DNA from: an uncultured Treponema sp.
Lineage (GTDB): Bacteria > Spirochaetota > Spirochaetia > Treponematales > Treponemataceae
DNA: 5,670 bases
Assembly: GCA_905372345.1 (NCBI GenBank)
Contig: CAJPPE010000122.1
Span: 1-5,670 of the forward strand
Direction: 5' to 3'
Positions 1 to 5,670 of the stretch are shown here, in pieces. Positions within the stretch are counted from its first letter, which is position 1, and each line of letters starts with the position of its first letter. Below the pieces are notes generated by a model. It was given only the letters and a program-made list of their open reading frames with translations, searched no databases and was not told the origin of the DNA. The translations under genes and the position numbers were made by a program.

Positions 1-53
1 ATAACATACTATTCAAACAATATCAGCACACATTTATATTGAAAGTAATTGGG

Positions 54-82
54 AGTTTACAAAAAAAATAAATGTTAGTCAA
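54..82 (-). promoter_or_regulatory. Candidate sigma70-type promoter downstream of murA
   Basis: Read on the minus strand, TTGACT (82-77) is followed by a 17-nt spacer and TAAACT (59-54). The -35 matches consensus at 5 of 6 positions and the -10 at 4 of 6. It would start transcription near position 47, towards the left edge of the window, so it would serve a minus-strand gene that lies outside. The spacer contains a T8 run. No start codon with a ribosome binding site is visible between here and position 1. In such A/T-rich sequence a chance match is possible. Confidence 0.4.
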
Positions 83-117
83 TAGTTTTTTTTAATTTTT
101 TTGAAAAAAAAATCTTT

Positions 118-1398
118 CTATTTTTCGTTGAGCTCTATTTTTACGCCTATGGATTTAAGCCTTTCGACTAGGTGCTCATAGCCTCTTTCTATCTGGTAGA
201 CGTTTCGGATAATGCTTTCTCCGCGGGCACAGCAGGCTGCTATTACCATGGCCATGCCGGCTCTTACATCGGGAGAAACCAATTCGCTTCCGTGGAGGGA
301 GCTTGGGCCCGAAATGACTGCTCGGTGAGGATCGCACAAGGTAATGCGGGCACCCATTCCGATTAGCTTATCTACAAAGAACATTCTGGATTCAAACATT
401 TTTTCGTGAATTAAAACCGTGCCTTCTACCTGCGTTGCTATTACAGTCATTATACTCGTAAGATCAGGCGGAAAACCCGGCCATGGGGCATCATCAATCT
501 TGGGTATCATTCCGCCGAGGTCACAGTTTACCTGCATCTTTTGCTTATCGGGAACGGTAAGGGTGGTTCCTTCTAAAGACCAGCCTATACCCAACTTGCC
601 GAAGGCTACACGCAGCGGTCTCATATCTCTCGGTTCTACATCGGTAATTTTAAGCTGGCCGCGGGTAACGGCAGCAAGGCCGATAAAAGAGCCTATTTCC
701 ATATAGTCAGGGCCGATACGGTGTTCCGTACCGTTCAATTTTTTGACACCTTCGATAGTCAGTATATTGGAGCCTACTCCGCTGATTTTTGCCCCCATCT
801 TATTTAACATCTTACAAAGCTCTTGAACATGGGGCTCGCTTGCTGCGTTTGATATGATGGTAGTTCCTTCTGCAAGGCTGGCTGCCATGATAGCATTTTC
901 CGTTGCCGTAACGGAGGCTTCATCTAAAAAGATATCTTCTCCCATCAGCTTGTGTGCAATAAAAGAAAAATTTTGATCGGTTTCGACTCTGGCTCCCAAT
1001 TCCGTCAAGGCTAAAAAATGGGTATCGAGGCGGCGTCTTCCGATAACGTCTCCTCCCGGAGGGGGCAAAACAGCCTTACCTGTTCTTGCCAAAAGCGGGC
1101 CTGCAAATAAAATGGAAGCCCTTATCTTTGTCGCAAGATCCTCAGGTATCTTGCTTGTTTTTACCTTTTCTATTTGGAGCTTAAATACGTTTTTTTCTAT
1201 TTTTTCGTAGTGCCCTCCCAGAGCTTCAAAAACTTGAAGCATTACAAAAACGTCTTCAATTTCGGGAATGTTTTTAAGGATAATGGGTTCTTCCGAAAGG
1301 ATGGCGGCAGCAATGCAGGGCAGAGCAGCATTTTTATTTCCGCTTGCTTTTATTGTTCCCTTTACGGGAAATCCGCCTTGTATAATATATTCGTGCAT
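118..1398 (-). CDS. murA: UDP-N-acetylglucosamine 1-carboxyvinyltransferase (MurA), Cys-to-Asp type
   Basis: Cytoplasmic enzyme that transfers enolpyruvate from phosphoenolpyruvate to UDP-N-acetylglucosamine, the first committed step of peptidoglycan synthesis. At 426 residues it is close to the 419 of E. coli MurA and shows the EPSP-synthase-type fold pattern throughout. Visible family residues are GNKNAALP near the N-terminus with Lys22 and Asn23, Arg93 in KIRAS, the mobile loop [11 protein letters not shown] at 113-123, Asp312 in PGFPPD (the E. coli Asp305 position) and Arg405 in IERGYE (the Arg397 position). The loop residue that is Cys115 in E. coli is Asp117 here, the form known from mycobacteria, chlamydiae and Borrelia, which is insensitive to fosfomycin. 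The start is supported by AGGAG at 1406-1410 with 7-nt spacing. It lies 38 nt after the preceding gene and is the last gene of the operon seen here. No GC-rich terminator follows the TAG stop. Confidence 0.97.
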   Translation of the reverse strand: MHEYIIQGGFPVKGTIKASGNKNAALPCIAAAILSEEPIILKNIPEIEDVFVMLQVFEALGGHYEKIEKNVFKLQIEKVKTSKIPEDLATKIRASILFAGPLLARTGKAVLPPPGGDVIGRRRLDTHFLALTELGARVETDQNFSFIAHKLMGEDIFLDEASVTATENAIMAASLAEGTTIISNAASEPHVQELCKMLNKMGAKISGVGSNILTIEGVKKLNGTEHRIGPDYMEIGSFIGLAAVTRGQLKITDVEPRDMRPLRVAFGKLGIGWSLEGTTLTVPDKQKMQVNCDLGGMIPKIDDAPWPGFPPDLTSIMTVIATQVEGTVLIHEKMFESRMFFVDKLIGMGARITLCDPHRAVISGPSSLHGSELVSPDVRAGMAMVIAACCARGESIIRNVYQIERGYEHLVERLKSIGVKIELNEK

Positions 1399-1436
1399 AC
1401 TTAATCTCCTATAAAAATAATACGATGTTTATCTGT

Positions 1437-2141
1437 TTATTGAACGGTTATAACCGAAGCTACCCGTCCATCGGCCGTATATACATAATTTTTATTTGTA
1501 TTATCGGGCAGCTGGCTTCCGCCTGAAAAGTAAGCATATAACCAAGTTCCGGACGGCAAATTTAAATTCAACTCATATCGTCCCGGAGAAACCTCGATAA
1601 GATCGTACATAAAGGGATCCCAATTATTAAAAGAGCCGGCAAGCCTTATGTTTTTTTTAGGCTCACCTAAGTAGGTAAATTTTACCAAACTTTTACCGCT
1701 TACCTCTGTTTTATACTCTTTTTTGTAAGGGACTTCAATACGTGAAACACTCATGCTGTGTATGTTATCAAAGGCTGTGTTACTATTTACCGGATCCGAT
1801 GACCAAAGTCCGTCTATTACAAGTCTGTATTTTATTTCCGTTAACTCATCGGGAATCGGAAAAATATAGAACAAGATGGGCTCCTTGCCTTCGTATAGTT
1901 CATTTTGGGTGAGCTTTTTAAAGGAATGGATATGCTTGTAATCTTCATGAGAAAAGGCTATACCTACATGCCGCCTTGCGGTAGAAGTAAAAATTATATG
2001 CCCGTCCTTAATTTTAGGAGCTTCAACGCGGACAATAGACTCTACGAGTTTTTGGTAATCTTCCAACGAAACAGACTGTTCCGAAAAAGCAGTCATCAAA
2101 AAAAGACTAATAAAAATTAATAAAACCGGTATTTTTTTCAT
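1437..2141 (-). CDS. Secreted protein with tandem CBM48/E-set (glycogen-binding-like) domains, function unknown
   Basis: A 234-residue protein I cannot name. A basic-hydrophobic signal peptide (1-20) ends in TAFS before EQ, a plausible signal peptidase I site, so the protein is probably periplasmic or outer-membrane associated and soluble. Residues 155-234 resemble the CBM48/AMPK glycogen-binding E-set fold: LAGSFNNWDP at 168-176, then PGRYELNLNLPSGTW and a closing segment ending in VASVITV. Residues 47-136 look like a more divergent second copy, with YRLVIDGLWSSDP at 105-117 and HSMSVSRIEV as the closing strand. No catalytic glycoside hydrolase domain is present. Known members of this fold bind alpha-glucans or act as protein interaction modules; no ligand can be assigned here. 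The start has GAGGAA at 2147-2152, 5 nt before ATG. It sits 52 nt after pth and 38 nt before murA in the same operon. Confidence 0.85.
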   Translation of the reverse strand: MKKIPVLLIFISLFLMTAFSEQSVSLEDYQKLVESIVRVEAPKIKDGHIIFTSTARRHVGIAFSHEDYKHIHSFKKLTQNELYEGKEPILFYIFPIPDELTEIKYRLVIDGLWSSDPVNSNTAFDNIHSMSVSRIEVPYKKEYKTEVSGKSLVKFTYLGEPKKNIRLAGSFNNWDPFMYDLIEVSPGRYELNLNLPSGTWLYAYFSGGSQLPDNTNKNYVYTADGRVASVITVQ

Positions 2142-2193
2142 TATCGTTCCTCATTTTAGTTTCGGAAAAATAAAAAAAATCTTAAGCGGGACT

Positions 2194-2805
2194 TTAACTT
2201 TGAAGAGGCAGTACCTTAGCCCATTTTTTTATAAGAGATTGAGGCTCATCAGCTTCCAATAATTCTTTAAAAAAAGAGTCGGCTTGAGATACTTGGCTTT
2301 TTAGGACATCCAATTCGGATTGTGCAAAACGGGAAAGTACATAGCCTGAAATATCGGGGGAAGCATCTCCTCCTTGAGATGAAAAATCAGGCCGGCCTAT
2401 GCCTATCCTTAGGCGGAAAAAATCTGCCGTATTTAAAACCGATTTTATGGAGCGTAATCCGTTATGTCCGCCGAGACCTCCCGACCACTTAAAGCTGAGA
2501 ATACCGGGTTTTAATTCCAGCTCATCATGCACTATTAAAATATTTTCAGGCTTTAGTCTAAAAAAGGAGGCTGCAGCTATTACGCTTTCTCCCGATAGGT
2601 TCATATAGGTTTCGGGTTTTAATAGATGTACAGTCCTGCCAGGCGTCATAGAAGAAGGCAGCTTTGCATATTGCCCCTTAAATTTACCCTGCCACACGGC
2701 ATTTGTGCCTATCTCTATTGAATCGCATAAAACCCAAGCTGCATTATGCCTTGTATTTTCATATTTTTTTCCGTAGTTCCCTAAAAAAACGATTAAATCT
2801 ATCAT
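2194..2805 (-). CDS. pth: Peptidyl-tRNA hydrolase
   Basis: Cytoplasmic enzyme that cleaves the ester bond of peptidyl-tRNAs released from stalled ribosomes, recycling tRNA. Its 203 residues fit the bacterial Pth family (about 190-200). The catalytic and binding residues are present: Asn10, His20 in TRHN, Asn69 in [10 protein letters not shown], Asp94 in IVHDELEL and Asn115 in [11 protein letters not shown]. The usual GNPG of the first motif reads GNYG here (Tyr11), and the preceding Gly of GLGN is Phe7. The start is the second of two adjacent ATGs: the one at 2810 runs into TGA after two codons, while ATG at 2805 opens the gene and has GGAG at 2811-2814 with 5-nt spacing. Only 11 nt separate it from the lptB stop, so the two are almost certainly co-transcribed. 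Its place between lptB and an envelope gene probably reflects operon packing, not a shared pathway. Confidence 0.96.
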   Translation of the reverse strand: MIDLIVFLGNYGKKYENTRHNAAWVLCDSIEIGTNAVWQGKFKGQYAKLPSSMTPGRTVHLLKPETYMNLSGESVIAAASFFRLKPENILIVHDELELKPGILSFKWSGGLGGHNGLRSIKSVLNTADFFRLRIGIGRPDFSSQGGDASPDISGYVLSRFAQSELDVLKSQVSQADSFFKELLEADEPQSLIKKWAKVLPLQS

Positions 2806-2816
2806 CTCATCTCCAA

Positions 2817-3554
2817 TTACATTCTAAATTCTTCGCCAAGATATATTTTTCGGGCAATTTCAGAATTTAGAATTTCATCCCGTGAGCCTTGTTCTACAAT
2901 TTCTCCGCTGCCGATTATGTATGCCCTGTCGGTTATCTCCAAGGTGTCTCTGACATTATGGTCTGTTATCAAAATTCCGATGCCCTGATCGGCTAAAATA
3001 CGGACTATACTTTTAATGTCATGTACTGCAATCGGGTCGATTCCGGCGAAGGGTTCATCTAAAAGCAAAAACTTAGGTTCAATGGCTAGGGCTCTGGCTA
3101 TTTCGGTTCGCCTTCTTTCTCCTCCGGAGAGGGTATAGGCCTGTTGTTTTCTGTTTGCCTTAATTCCGAATTCTTCAAGAAGAAATTCAAGCCTTTCCAT
3201 TTTTTGCTCCTTGGAGAGGTCTTTGCGTGTTTCTAAAATCGCATAGATATTTTGTTCTACGGTGAGCTTTCTAAAAACGGAAGCTTCTTGCGGTAAATAT
3301 GAAATTCCTGCGTGGGCTCTTTTGTACATTGGCAGGTTTGTTATTCTATTGCCATCCAAATATATATTGCCGGAATTCGGTTTATAAAAGCCTACAATCA
3401 TATAGAATGTGGTAGTTTTTCCTGCTCCATTAGGGCCCAGCAGACCTACAATTTCGCCCTGATACATTGAAAAGCTGACATCCTTTACGGCATGTTTTTT
3501 TCTAAAAAATTTGTTTAATCCTTCAACCTTTAAAATACTTTTTTCGTCAAACAT
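2817..3554 (-). CDS. lptB: LPS/glycolipid export ABC transporter ATP-binding protein LptB
   Basis: Cytoplasmic ATPase that in the Lpt machine works as a dimer with LptF and LptG to extract lipopolysaccharide from the inner membrane and push it along the LptC-LptA bridge. The 245-residue protein matches E. coli LptB (241) in length and has every ABC motif: Walker [10 protein letters not shown] (40-48), Q-loop Gln89, signature LSGGERRR (142-149), Walker B LLLDEP with Glu167, and His199 in the H-loop. The C-terminal KIYLGEEF is the hallmark that separates LptB from LivF/LivG-type ATPases. The frame stays open upstream to 3701, but that stretch lies inside lptA and encodes a basic sequence unlike any ABC N-terminus. 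The chosen ATG at 3554 gives the normal N-terminus and has its own Shine-Dalgarno. It overlaps the lptA stop by 8 nt, which suggests translational coupling. Confidence 0.97.
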   Translation of the reverse strand: MFDEKSILKVEGLNKFFRKKHAVKDVSFSMYQGEIVGLLGPNGAGKTTTFYMIVGFYKPNSGNIYLDGNRITNLPMYKRAHAGISYLPQEASVFRKLTVEQNIYAILETRKDLSKEQKMERLEFLLEEFGIKANRKQQAYTLSGGERRRTEIARALAIEPKFLLLDEPFAGIDPIAVHDIKSIVRILADQGIGILITDHNVRDTLEITDRAYIIGSGEIVEQGSRDEILNSEIARKIYLGEEFRM

Positions 3555-4320
3555 TGGGTTGTTCCTCTTGATTTTGGTCCGGTTTGTCTCCGTTTTCCTG
3601 AAGATTAGTATTGTCTTTTTTCTCATCTTGAGAGTTTTTATTATCCTCGGGTTCTTTTTCGTCTTTTCCTTGCTCGACGGAACCTCTGACTCGGCCGTCA
3701 AGGGTTATATCTTCCGTATCCAAATTAACGGAAATCTTTCCTGCCCTAAATTCGTCCTTTCCTTTTTTTACAACAGGACTGCCTGTTAATTCTACCTTTG
3801 ATTCTTTTCTATTGTATAAAGCAAACATTGAATTACAGTTTATATCTTTGTTTATTATTTTTACATTAAAGCGCATGATAATTATTTCTTGCTTCTTTTT
3901 ATATTCAATATTTTCGGAGCTGATACTGACATCGTTTTTTGTGTCCTTAAGCTCAAGTTTTCCGAACATTGTAACCGTATCCGTTTTTCTGTCAAAATTG
4001 ATTAAATCGGCCTTAAAACTGTAGCCCTTTTCGTCGTCCTCACCCTTGACCGAACCGGTTGCATTTACATATCTATAGTCTTTTCCGGAAATTTCGATAC
4101 GGTCTGCCGATATGGTTAAACTGTTTACTTTAACTTCGGCATTTCCTATTAAATTTGTCGATTTTTTATTTTCAGCCACTGAGGCTGTTACCTTATCGGC
4201 TTTAAAACTTATTGTTGATGTTTGAGCACTAATATCCGTTAAAAAAAAGAGTATAAGAAAATAAAGTAAAAAAAACTTAAGGTTCTTGAGATTCCGAATT
4301 TTGGTTTGAATTTTCTTCAT
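3547..4320 (-). CDS. lptA: Periplasmic LptA/OstA-family glycolipid transport protein
   Basis: Predicted periplasmic bridge protein of the Lpt system, in which beta-jellyroll LptA units pass LPS from LptC to LptD in the outer membrane. The 257-residue product has a basic N-terminus and a long hydrophobic stretch (about 15-28). A signal peptidase I site is plausible after DISA (residue 32). An OstA-type beta-rich domain runs from about 36 to 213, with typical repeats such as [29 protein letters not shown] and [10 protein letters not shown]. Residues 216-257 are a low-complexity tail rich in Glu, Asp, Asn, Gln and Lys that E. coli LptA lacks. An ATG at 4335 is in frame, but the ATG at 4320 is preferred because it follows GAGGAG with 7-nt spacing and gives a normal MKK signal start. 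It overlaps the end of lptC by 44 nt and the start of lptB by 8 nt. The family call rests on domain pattern and gene order; sequence similarity to E. coli LptA is low. Confidence 0.88.
   Translation of the reverse strand: MKKIQTKIRNLKNLKFFLLYFLILFFLTDISAQTSTISFKADKVTASVAENKKSTNLIGNAEVKVNSLTISADRIEISGKDYRYVNATGSVKGEDDEKGYSFKADLINFDRKTDTVTMFGKLELKDTKNDVSISSENIEYKKKQEIIIMRFNVKIINKDINCNSMFALYNRKESKVELTGSPVVKKGKDEFRAGKISVNLDTEDITLDGRVRGSVEQGKDEKEPEDNKNSQDEKKDNTNLQENGDKPDQNQEEQPNV
3563..3568 (-). promoter_or_regulatory. Ribosome binding site of lptB
   Basis: AGAGGA lies inside the 3' end of lptA, 8 nt before ATG at 3554. It decides the lptB start in favour of 3554 over the longer open frame beginning at 3701. 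Confidence 0.75.
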
Positions 4321-4900
4321 CTTCCTTCTCCTCATTTTTGGTCTGAATTTTACCTTCTATCGAGTTTAAAAATTCGAATTCTTTAGAAAGAGTGTTTGCT
4401 ATAAACCCTTCTCCGCTTATGTAAAGCTCATCGCCTCTTTTTACTGTTACCGAACCGTCTTCTACTCCGTATAGGAGATTCTCATTTTTGTTCCAAAAAA
4501 AAGCTTCTCCTGAAATCATAAGGCCTTCTTTTAAATCTTCAAAAAAAACCTTTTGGCCTAAAAAGTACTGATTGTTTTTTTCGTCTATTTTGATGATTCC
4601 GGCTCTTCCCTTGAGCTCCGCTTCCGGTTTATCGCTCTCAAGGGATTTTTTATCTATTTTAAAGAAACGCAGATTTTTACCGGCCCATATTCTATCCGAA
4701 TCATAAATCTCTAATTCCATAAAATTTATACGTAAATTTAAGGAATCTTCCTCATATTGATCTAAATTCGAGTTTTTAAATACAAAATTCGGTTTTTTTT
4801 CAAAATTTTCTGCCTCTTTACTATAGTTTAAACTGCAAGAAAATGATATAATAGCAAGAATGGAGGCTATAATAAAAGTTTGAGCTTCCTTAAAATTCAT
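4277..4900 (-). CDS. lptC: LptC-family glycolipid transport protein, probable lipoprotein
   Basis: Predicted inner-membrane-anchored periplasmic component that receives glycolipid from LptB2FG and hands it to LptA. It has 207 residues (E. coli LptC has 191). A hydrophobic N-terminal segment (about 8-20) ends in ISFSC with Cys22; this fits the relaxed spirochaetal lipobox better than the classical LAGC form. Residues 52-185 carry the LptC-like beta-strand pattern: FMELEIYDSDRIWAG, AELKGRAGIIKID, GLMISGEAFFWNKNENLLYG, VTVKRGDELYISGEGFIANT. The last 23 residues or so are an acidic Glu/Asn/Gln/Ser tail. The in-frame TAA at 4906-4904 makes ATG at 4900 the only standard start, yet it has no Shine-Dalgarno and follows a -10 box by only 5 nt. 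It is the first gene of the operon. The call depends on the domain pattern and on lptA and lptB downstream. Confidence 0.85.
   Translation of the reverse strand: MNFKEAQTFIIASILAIISFSCSLNYSKEAENFEKKPNFVFKNSNLDQYEEDSLNLRINFMELEIYDSDRIWAGKNLRFFKIDKKSLESDKPEAELKGRAGIIKIDEKNNQYFLGQKVFFEDLKEGLMISGEAFFWNKNENLLYGVEDGSVTVKRGDELYISGEGFIANTLSKEFEFLNSIEGKIQTKNEEKEDEENSNQNSESQEP
4328..4333 (-). promoter_or_regulatory. Ribosome binding site of lptA
   Basis: GAGGAG, located within the coding sequence of lptC, stands 7 nt before the ATG at 4320. The upstream in-frame ATG at 4335 overlaps this motif and has no purine-rich site of its own, so 4320 is the likelier start. Confidence 0.7.
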
Positions 4901-4905
4901 AGTTT

Positions 4906-4934
4906 ATTATACTATCTTTTTTAATCTTAGTCAA
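4906..4934 (-). promoter_or_regulatory. Sigma70-type promoter of the lptC-lptA-lptB-pth-murA operon
   Basis: On the minus strand TTGACT (4934-4929) is separated by exactly 17 nt from a perfect TATAAT (4911-4906). This is the best promoter match I found in the window. The start codon of lptC begins only 5 nt after the -10 box, so the predicted transcript begins at or within one or two bases of the A of ATG, giving a leaderless mRNA. Its -35 box lies in the left arm of the inverted repeat at 4929-4946. Confidence 0.8.
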
Positions 4935-4946
4935 AAGCCTTTGACT
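4929..4946. repeat. Perfect inverted repeat between divergent promoters (possible operator)
   Basis: AGTCAAA (4929-4935) and TTTGACT (4940-4946) are perfect reverse complements around a 4-nt centre, AGCC. The left arm contains the whole -35 box of the lptC promoter, and the right arm ends 5 nt before the TTGACA of the candidate cheR promoter. No U-tract follows on either strand, so it does not look like a terminator. A regulator binding here would compete with RNA polymerase at lptC. No known operator consensus is recognised. Confidence 0.5.
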
Positions 4947-4951
4947 GCCGA

Positions 4952-4980
4952 TTGACATAATATCGGATAAAGAATAGACT
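4952..4980 (+). promoter_or_regulatory. Candidate sigma70-type promoter of cheR
   Basis: A perfect TTGACA (4952-4957) is followed after 17 nt by TAGACT (4975-4980), which matches the -10 consensus at 4 of 6 positions. Transcription would begin near 4987, giving a leader of roughly 34 nt that includes the cheR ribosome binding site. Confidence 0.6.
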
Positions 4981-5020
4981 ATATGGAATATTTAAAAAAT
5001 AAATTTAAGGAGCCTAGAGT

Positions 5021-5670
5021 ATGTCAGATTTTTTAACTGATCAAGAATTCCGTATGTTCAGCGATTTAATATATACCGCAAGCGGTATTACTTTTTCGGA
5101 TACTAATAGGTCTATTTTGGAAAGCCGGTTAAAAGAAAAACTTAGGGACAAGAAACTTGAAAAAGTATCGGATTATTATGCGATGCTCGTCAAAGATTCT
5201 GAAGAGCAGAAGAGCCTTTTAGACTCCGTTACAACAAACCTTACAAGATTTTTTAGAAATCAACCTCACTTTGATGCATTGGAAAATTATGTTATTCCTG
5301 AACTTGTAAAGGTAAAAAAAGCTGAAGGAAAGAATAAAATTAAAATATGGAGTGCCGGCTGCTCTACAGGGGAGGAGCCTTATACCTTGGCAATGGTTAT
5401 GAAAAAACGCCTTCCTGCCGGATTTTCTGCTGAAATTACAGCCTCCGACTTATCACTAAAATGTCTTCTTGTGGGTAAAACCGGTTTTTATCAGGAATCT
5501 AGAGTTGCCGGAATTCCTGAAGATTATTTGAAATTGTATTTTGATAAGCTGAATGACGGTTATCAGGTAAAAAAAGAAATAATGCAAATGGTAAATTTTG
5601 ATTACCATAACTTAAAACATGATTCAAAACATACCGATTTTGATCTTGTGTTTTGCCGAAATGTTTTGAT
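5021..5670 (+). CDS. cheR: Chemotaxis protein methyltransferase CheR (partial, cut by the window edge)
   Basis: Cytoplasmic S-adenosylmethionine-dependent enzyme that methylates glutamates of chemoreceptors, setting adaptation opposite the CheB methylesterase. The first 216 codons are present and open. The N-terminal all-alpha CheR domain (about 1-72) leads into the family motif TTNLTRFFRN (71-80). The SAM-binding segment is IWSAGCSTGEEPYTLA (109-124), followed by the acidic position ASDLS (141-145) and the beginning of the C-terminal motif FDLVFCRNVL (207-216), which normally continues as IYF. Full-length CheR is about 270-290 residues, so perhaps a quarter is missing beyond the edge. The start has a strong TAAGGAG (5006-5012) with 8-nt spacing. 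It is divergent from the lpt operon and unrelated to it in function. A cheB gene often follows cheR, but that cannot be seen here. Confidence 0.96.
   Translation, partial: MSDFLTDQEFRMFSDLIYTASGITFSDTNRSILESRLKEKLRDKKLEKVSDYYAMLVKDSEEQKSLLDSVTTNLTRFFRNQPHFDALENYVIPELVKVKKAEGKNKIKIWSAGCSTGEEPYTLAMVMKKRLPAGFSAEITASDLSLKCLLVGKTGFYQESRVAGIPEDYLKLYFDKLNDGYQVKKEIMQMVNFDYHNLKHDSKHTDFDLVFCRNVL

Noticed and set aside
86..117. Possible rho-independent terminator after murA
   Set aside because: T9 and A7 tracts follow the stop, but the only hairpin is A/U pairs without a GC stem, so it is indistinguishable from A/T-rich spacer.
1417..1438. Internal promoter for murA (TATTAT at 1422-1417)
   Set aside because: The paired -35 matches only 3 of 6 positions, and the predicted start would remove part of the murA ribosome binding site.
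2171..2200. Possible terminator between pth and the CBM48-like gene
   Set aside because: A T8 run on the minus strand follows AAG-TCCCG-CTT, but the stem has only 3 good pairs plus a mismatch. It is too weak to call.
3555..3701. 49-codon N-terminal extension of lptB
   Set aside because: It overlaps lptA, is basic and low complexity, and precedes a normal LptB N-terminus that has its own Shine-Dalgarno at the proper distance.
3511..3789. Plus-strand hydrophobic 92-codon open frame
   Set aside because: It is antisense to lptB and lptA, has no convincing ribosome binding site, and its hydrophobicity comes from reading A-rich charged codons backwards as Phe/Ile/Leu.
4241..4800. Five 8-nt A/T homopolymers in lptC and lptA (4241-4248, 4268-4275, 4495-4502, 4541-4548, 4793-4800) as phase-variation sites
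   Set aside because: Runs of 8 are expected in such A/T-rich genes, similar runs occur elsewhere in the window (such as 1651-1658), and all frames are intact.
4928..4954. Sigma28-type flagellar promoter for cheR
   Set aside because: GCCGATTG at 4947-4954 resembles GCCGATAA, but the -35 at the correct distance reads TAGT instead of TAAA. The sigma70-type match is better.

Overview
The window looks like chromosome from a low-GC spirochaete, most likely a host-associated Treponema of the T. denticola type. This is an inference from protein character: a MurA with Asp in place of the catalytic Cys, a relaxed spirochaete-style lipobox on LptC, a CheR, and a tight lptC-lptA-lptB cluster. No rRNA or other phylogenetic marker is present, so the species is not proven.

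Layout: six genes on the minus strand run from right to left as lptC (4277-4900), lptA (3547-4320), lptB (2817-3554), pth (2194-2805), a secreted protein with tandem CBM48/E-set-like domains (1437-2141) and murA (118-1398). Gaps are at most 52 nt. lptC and lptA overlap by 44 nt and lptA and lptB by 8 nt, so this reads as one operon. On the plus strand, cheR (5021 to the window edge) is transcribed divergently and is cut off after 216 codons. The 120-nt region between lptC and cheR holds a near-consensus sigma70-type promoter for each direction and a perfect 7-bp inverted repeat that covers the -35 box of the lptC promoter. Left of murA, positions 1-117 hold A/T tracts and a candidate minus-strand promoter for an unseen gene.

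Functionally the operon is about the cell envelope. LptC, LptA and LptB are the periplasmic bridge components and cytoplasmic ATPase of the lipopolysaccharide/glycolipid transporter, and MurA makes the first committed peptidoglycan precursor. Pth is a translation housekeeping enzyme lodged among them. The small secreted protein has no known role.

The best second looks are: the lptC promoter, which predicts a leaderless mRNA; the inverted repeat between the divergent promoters; the Lpt cluster in what is probably an LPS-lacking genus, with a lipoprotein-like LptC and charged disordered tails on LptC and LptA; the Cys-to-Asp MurA, predicted to be fosfomycin-insensitive; and the exported tandem carbohydrate-binding-like protein. 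I saw no mobile element, CRISPR array, tRNA or rRNA, and no clearly undescribed multi-gene system.
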